Positions 13,320 through 17,136 of a stretch of 17,136 nt of DNA are shown piece by piece. The position numbers and the translations under genes are program-made. The stretch comes from UBA6544 sp049601975 (lineage in GTDB: Bacteria; Pseudomonadota; Alphaproteobacteria; UBA8366), in assembly GCA_049601975.1 (NCBI GenBank), contig JBMYRC010000086.1, forward strand, positions 1 to 17,136, written 5' to 3'. Position 1 is the first letter of the stretch, and each line of letters begins with the position of its first letter. A model generated the notes under the pieces. It was not told where the DNA came from, did not search any database, and worked only from the letters and a program-made list of their open reading frames with translations.

Positions 13320-15011
13320 TCAAGCGTCAGCGAAATCTCGCAGCAACTGTCCCGGCCTGCCGCAATCGCGCAGATTATCGCCCTGATCGTCGACGGTCCG
13401 CACACCATTCACCCATACACCGTGCAATCCGACAGCGGGTGTATCGACCCGCGTGGCACCGGCCGGCAAATCCTGCACCCGGCGTTTCTCGCCGCGTCCC
13501 ACTGTCTTGGGATCAAACAAAATCATATCCGCCCAAGCGCCGACGGAGAGACGGCCGCGATCCTTGATCCGGTAAATATCCGCCGCCCGTGAGGTCAGCG
13601 CCTGCACCGCATATTCAAGTGTCATATCCCCCCGGTCGCGCGCCCAATGCCCCATCAAATGCAGGCCGAACCCGGCATCGCACAGGAACGAGAGATGCGC
13701 CCCAGCATCGGAGAGTGTTACCGCCGCTGCCGGATGGCGTAACAGATCAACGACACGGTCTTCGTCCACATTGAACAGGAGGCATTCGAACTCCGCCTGC
13801 AGATTGTCGGCGAGCCCGAAATCAAGGAACCAGTCCCACGGATCCTTCCCGGCGTCGCGCGCGAGTTTGCCGACAATCTTGCCGACCAGATCCGCGTGCT
13901 CGGCCTTCCCAACCGACATGATCGTCATGTAGTCCCAATTGTTCGAGGAGAACCGATTGGGTACCCCAGTCGTGTGCATCTCGTCCTTTAATGCCTGACG
14001 GAAGGACGGATCGGCGAGAACACGTTTAAAGGCTTCAGTCCCCTCTGCCTCGATGGCGGGGCGCCAATTGATCAGCGCCTCCAACGGATAGGGATGCTCC
14101 AAAGTGAATTCCATGCCGAGCGGAAAACAGCCAACCTGCGACCACAGCTCCCGTCCCCGCTCGCGCGCGGTTTCGATCTCGCCGATTTCTCGGAAGACGC
14201 GCTCAGGGTCGCCAGGATCGACAAACATCGCGGCGATCATGACCGGGCGGCCATTCCTCGCCGAGATTTCTTCGAGCCACGGCACCGTCGTCTTCATCCC
14301 CTTGGTCAGCATGAAGGCGCCCTTACCGGCCTCACCAAGAGCACCGGTCAATTCGAACATCTCGTGCTCGTCCGCGAGACGCGACGGCATTGGAATACCC
14401 GCATGACCGTTATGTTGCTCAAGCGTCGATGTAGCGAACCCACAAGCGCCCGCATCCAGGGCTTCCAGCAAGAGGCGTTTCATCTCTGCTACTTCATCGG
14501 CACTGGCCACACGGTCAGAGGCCTCCGCGCCCAGCACCCAGGTGCGGACAGAGGAGTGACCGCAAAAAGCCGCGACGTTCGGCACCAAGCCGCGGCGTTC
14601 CAACGAATTCATGTAATCCGGAAAGGTTTCGAAATCCCAATCGATCCCTTCGAGCATGGCGTCGAGAGACATGCCTTCGACATGGGTTAGGTTTTTCAAA
14701 ATGCGCTCGCGGTCCTGCGGCTTACAGGGTGCGATGGTGAACCCGCAATTGCCGATGACGACCGTCGTCACGCCGAGGCGATTGGACGGCGTCGCGTAGG
14801 GGTCCCAGGTCAATTGAGCGTCAAAATGCGTGTGCAGATCGATAATACCGGGCGCCAGGGTCAGTCCCTCCGCGTCCACGGTCTCACGCCCCTCTCCCAC
14901 GGCATCTCCCAAGGCAGCGATGCGCCCGTCACTGACCGCGAGGTCACCCGCGTAAGAAGGTGTCCCCAATCCATCCACAATGACCGCGTTCTTAATTACC
15001 AAATCATGCAT
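13320..15011 (-). CDS. N-acyl-D-amino-acid deacylase-like amidohydrolase (D-aminoacylase family)
   Basis: 563 residues. The ATG at 15011 gives the standard start MHDLVIKNAVIVDG, with a GGGGGGA ribosome site about 7 bases upstream; the longer frame adds 14 non-conserved residues. The composite beta-sandwich/TIM-barrel layout of the family is clear: LAPGIIDLHTHFDAQ (H60, H62), GNCGF with C89, AFCGHSSVR (H152) and the final metal/catalytic aspartate D435 in LSDAGAHLSF. The C-terminal sandwich ends with GLHGVWVNGVRTV. It is longer than true D-aminoacylases (about 480 aa) and matches the long COG3653 group. The strand-5/6 histidines of D-aminoacylase are not evident in it, so the substrate may be another N-acyl compound, hydantoin or carbamate. 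It sits 14 bp after the Rieske gene. Confidence 0.9.
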   Translation of the reverse strand: MHDLVIKNAVIVDGLGTPSYAGDLAVSDGRIAALGDAVGEGRETVDAEGLTLAPGIIDLHTHFDAQLTWDPYATPSNRLGVTTVVIGNCGFTIAPCKPQDRERILKNLTHVEGMSLDAMLEGIDWDFETFPDYMNSLERRGLVPNVAAFCGHSSVRTWVLGAEASDRVASADEVAEMKRLLLEALDAGACGFATSTLEQHNGHAGIPMPSRLADEHEMFELTGALGEAGKGAFMLTKGMKTTVPWLEEISARNGRPVMIAAMFVDPGDPERVFREIGEIETARERGRELWSQVGCFPLGMEFTLEHPYPLEALINWRPAIEAEGTEAFKRVLADPSFRQALKDEMHTTGVPNRFSSNNWDYMTIMSVGKAEHADLVGKIVGKLARDAGKDPWDWFLDFGLADNLQAEFECLLFNVDEDRVVDLLRHPAAAVTLSDAGAHLSFLCDAGFGLHLMGHWARDRGDMTLEYAVQALTSRAADIYRIKDRGRLSVGAWADMILFDPKTVGRGEKRRVQDLPAGATRVDTPAVGLHGVWVNGVRTVDDQGDNLRDCGRPGQLLRDFADA

Positions 15012-15025
15012 GATACTATCCCCCC

Positions 15026-16174
15026 TTAATCCAAAACCCGGTCGAGCACCCAATTATCAAAAGCGTGACAGAGAGTTTCCATATGCGTGTAGCGCGACGC
15101 GGCGGAGACCGGGGAGCGCAATCCCTTTTGCTGCTGTTCCACGGCGTCATTGTCCTCCGGCAGGATCACATCCAGGCGCCGGTAATAGCCTTCCGCCAAT
15201 TCATCGAAGTCCGGCCGCGTCGTCCGGTCCTTCGGGAAGAAGGATGCGATCGCGACATCGACGCTTTCCGGTCCCGTCGGCCAGAGTTCGAACAGGAACA
15301 TGCAGTCTATGGTCCAGGCCATCATCGTCGACGGCAGAATGCACGGATACCAAGTGCCTTCCTGGTAGCGGCCTTCTAGACTGTCGATGGTGGGAAATCC
15401 GCTCTCACCCTCCAGCAATCCACGGCTGCCCTTATGTTGAGTGAAATGGACGACACATTGACCGTCGAATTCCTCATGCGTGCGCCGTGCTCGACCAGAG
15501 ACGTTCTGGCGGTTCAACGTGCCGCCGTGAATGAAGGGGATATGGAGCGAATCGTTGAAATTTTCGAAATGAGTTTTCCAGTTGGCTTGCACGCCCTCAT
15601 AGACCTTGCGCCGGGTACAGACCAACGTCTCCGGTGCATAGGATTTGCAGGTTTCGGGCAAGTCGCCGAGCCATTCCATTAGAGGTGCGGCGGTATCGTC
15701 GAAATTTACAAAAAGAAACCCAGCCCACCGCTCCAAGCGCACCGGCAATAGTCCCAAATCGGCGTACCGCAGGTGCTCGTCTTCCTCGATCAGCGGTGTC
15801 GCAAGCAGTGCTCCGTCACGGCCATAAGTCCAGGTATGGTACGGGCAGGTCAGCGCCTTGCAATTGCCCTCGCCCGACGCGATCCGTGACCCGCGATGGC
15901 GGCAGGAATTGTGAAAGGCCCGAATTTCACCGTCATCACCGCGAATAACAATGACCGGCGCCCCGGTAATTTCGACGGTAAAGAAATCACCCGGCTCTGG
16001 AATACGGCTCTCATGGCCCACATAGTTCCAGACCTTCATGAACACTCGTTCCACCTCGAGCGCGTACCAGCCCGCCGATGTGTAACACCAATTGGGCAAC
16101 GGTGTAGCCTCTGCGGCGGGCCGGCGCACGGCTTCGTAATGTTTGGGGTCGAGCAAATTCAGCGGCTCGGTCAT
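15026..16174 (-). CDS. Rieske-type ring-hydroxylating oxygenase, alpha subunit
   Basis: 382 residues from the ATG at 16174; GGGAGAGG lies 4-5 bases upstream. Rieske [2Fe-2S] ligands are C91 and H93 (CRHRG), C110 and H113 (CPYHTW). The mononuclear iron site is D208-x2-H211-x4-H216 in NWKTHFENFNDSLHIPFIH, with D341 or D343 near the C-terminus (PEDNDAVEQQQKG) as third ligand. All elements for oxygenase activity are present. No beta subunit, ferredoxin or reductase is in the window, so electrons must come from elsewhere; the protein is probably a homo-oligomer like carnitine or stachydrine demethylases and other alpha-only oxygenases. It is the first gene of an operon with the amidohydrolase and SDR. 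The substrate may be an N-substituted or aromatic compound (inference). Confidence 0.94.
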   Translation of the reverse strand: MTEPLNLLDPKHYEAVRRPAAEATPLPNWCYTSAGWYALEVERVFMKVWNYVGHESRIPEPGDFFTVEITGAPVIVIRGDDGEIRAFHNSCRHRGSRIASGEGNCKALTCPYHTWTYGRDGALLATPLIEEDEHLRYADLGLLPVRLERWAGFLFVNFDDTAAPLMEWLGDLPETCKSYAPETLVCTRRKVYEGVQANWKTHFENFNDSLHIPFIHGGTLNRQNVSGRARRTHEEFDGQCVVHFTQHKGSRGLLEGESGFPTIDSLEGRYQEGTWYPCILPSTMMAWTIDCMFLFELWPTGPESVDVAIASFFPKDRTTRPDFDELAEGYYRRLDVILPEDNDAVEQQQKGLRSPVSAASRYTHMETLCHAFDNWVLDRVLD

Positions 16175-16204
16175 CAGCCTCTCCCTGGAGTGGAACAGCG
16201 AAAT

Positions 16205-16282
16205 CGTATCAGCCGAGTGCAAGGGCGAACAAGCGAGCCAATTAACTCGCCCACCGTATCACCCTGTCCTCACCTCGATACG
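16205..16282. promoter_or_regulatory. Divergent Rieske/GST control region with repeated CGTATC sites
   Basis: The 258-bp gap 16175-16432 separates the divergent Rieske and GST genes. CGTATC occurs at 16205-16210 and 16255-16260 and inverted as GATACG at 16277-16282, the last two making CGTATC-N16-GATACG. Between them GCGAG (16233-16237) and CTCGC (16246-16250) form a short inverted repeat, nested in GGGCGA/TCGCCC (16223-16228, 16247-16252). These may be operators for an unknown regulator. No clear promoter boxes were assigned. Confidence 0.35.
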
Positions 16283-16432
16283 AATTTAGATCGGGACTCG
16301 GATGAAGCGACACATAGCAATACTAATTCACCTTCTCGGCGGACTTCTACGCAAAAATCAGTAGCAACAAATTGGAAGCGCAGCCACGCGCCCCTATCTA
16401 TTGTGAAGGCATTGCAGAAGGACATAACCGTC

Positions 16433-17098
16433 ATGGCGCCCATCGATCTCTATTTCTGGCCAACTCCCAATGGTTGGAAGATCACCTTGATGCTCGAAGA
16501 GTGCGATCTTCCCTATAACATCTCCTATGTCGATCTTTCGCAAAAGGAGCAGTTCGAGCCGGATTTCCTGAAGATTTCTCCGAACGGACGGATGCCCGCC
16601 ATCGTTGATCCCGACGGCCCTGGCGGTGAGCCAATTTCGATATTTGAATCAGGGGCGATCCTTCAGTATCTCGGAAGCAAAACCGGTCAATTCTATCCGG
16701 CGGAACAACGCGCGCGAACCGAGGTCGAGCAGTGGCTGTTCTGGCAAATGGGCGGTCTTGGCCCGATGGCGGGACAGGCGGCGCATTTCCGCAATTACAA
16801 AGCCGACAAAATCGACTACGCGGTCGAACGCTATACCAACGAGGTCATACGTCTCTACGGGGTCATGGACGGTCGGCTCGCGGATCGAGATTTCCTAGCC
16901 GGCGATTTTTCCATTGCCGATATGGCGTGTTGGCCGTGGATTCGCGGCTACAAGGCGTATGGGATCGATCTCAAGGAATTTGCGAATCTTCGCGCCTGGT
17001 TCAAACGGGTCGGCGGTCGCCCAGCGGTCGAGCGCGCTGCCAATATCGGCAAGGACGAGTTCCGCGAACGTCAGAAGCAAGCCCAAGGCTCGATCTGA
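16433..17098 (+). CDS. Glutathione S-transferase-like protein (YfcG/Nu-class type)
   Basis: 221 residues from the ATG at 16433, with AAGGA 10 bases upstream; the frame is open far upstream but that part is the antisense of the Rieske gene and not protein-like. The N-terminal thioredoxin-fold domain shows TPNGWKITLMLEE (residues about 11-23), SPNGRMPAIVDPDG with the cis-proline, and ESGAILQYLG for glutathione binding. The all-helical C-terminal domain contains GDFSIADMACWPW, the usual N-capping helix motif. The TPNG start fits YfcG/YghU-like enzymes that act as disulfide-bond reductases using glutathione, rather than classical conjugating enzymes. It is divergent from the Rieske operon, so it may protect against or process reactive products of it (inference). 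Nothing further is seen up to 17136. Confidence 0.92.
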   Translation: MAPIDLYFWPTPNGWKITLMLEECDLPYNISYVDLSQKEQFEPDFLKISPNGRMPAIVDPDGPGGEPISIFESGAILQYLGSKTGQFYPAEQRARTEVEQWLFWQMGGLGPMAGQAAHFRNYKADKIDYAVERYTNEVIRLYGVMDGRLADRDFLAGDFSIADMACWPWIRGYKAYGIDLKEFANLRAWFKRVGGRPAVERAANIGKDEFRERQKQAQGSI

Positions 17099-17136
17099 AA
17101 CGCACCGTTAATCGCGCCGCAATTCGTCACGGGCCC

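Noticed and set aside
15896..16432. N-terminal extension of the GST-like gene by about 180 residues
   Set aside because: The extension is antisense to the Rieske gene and not protein-like; the ATG at 16433 has a ribosome site and begins the normal GST fold.

Overview
The window is about 17 kb of moderately GC-rich, densely coding bacterial DNA. The proteins read like those of an alphaproteobacterium, probably near the Rhodospirillales: the FliG type with NEYPQT and a C-terminal ELVY, the long D-aminoacylase-like amidohydrolase, the Rieske oxygenase and the YfcG-like GST. The taxonomy is inferred from protein style only. No RNA gene, CRISPR array, transposase or prophage gene was seen.

Left part (1-7997, all + strand): a catabolic-looking series. 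It holds a TauD/TfdA-type Fe(II)/2-oxoglutarate dioxygenase (5' end outside the window), a thiamine-diphosphate enzyme of the acetolactate synthase superfamily, a tiny lysine-rich exported protein whose best start is ATA, an unknown 66-aa protein, an Asp/Glu racemase-like protein, a small EthD-like protein, a gamma-glutamyltranspeptidase homologue with altered substrate-binding positions, an alpha/beta hydrolase and a zinc alcohol dehydrogenase. From 3078 to 6846 the genes are tightly spaced or overlap (TAATG at 4286-4290), so this stretch is probably one operon. The likely theme is hydrolysis, oxidation and decarboxylation of an unidentified small amide or acid.

Middle (7998-10460): two tandem copies of fliG coding for identical 338-aa proteins, with no other flagellar gene nearby. 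A block of 1039 bp is repeated without a mismatch (8164-9202 and 9412-10450, period 1248 bp). Just past the block, the last three sense codons differ at every third position yet still spell L-V-Y. This looks like an older duplication kept uniform by gene conversion, and is the most striking feature of the window. The DNA upstream of each copy is different and holds its own inverted repeats.

Right part (10472-17136): a divergent pair encoding a HupE/UreJ-type membrane protein (minus) and an exported DUF4198-type protein (plus), probably metal (nickel or cobalt) handling. Next is a minus-strand operon transcribed Rieske oxygenase -> D-aminoacylase-like amidohydrolase -> SDR dehydrogenase, and a divergent GST-like gene. 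Convergent gene ends are very close (11 bp at 10461-10471 and 3 bp at 12497-12499), leaving no room for conventional terminators.
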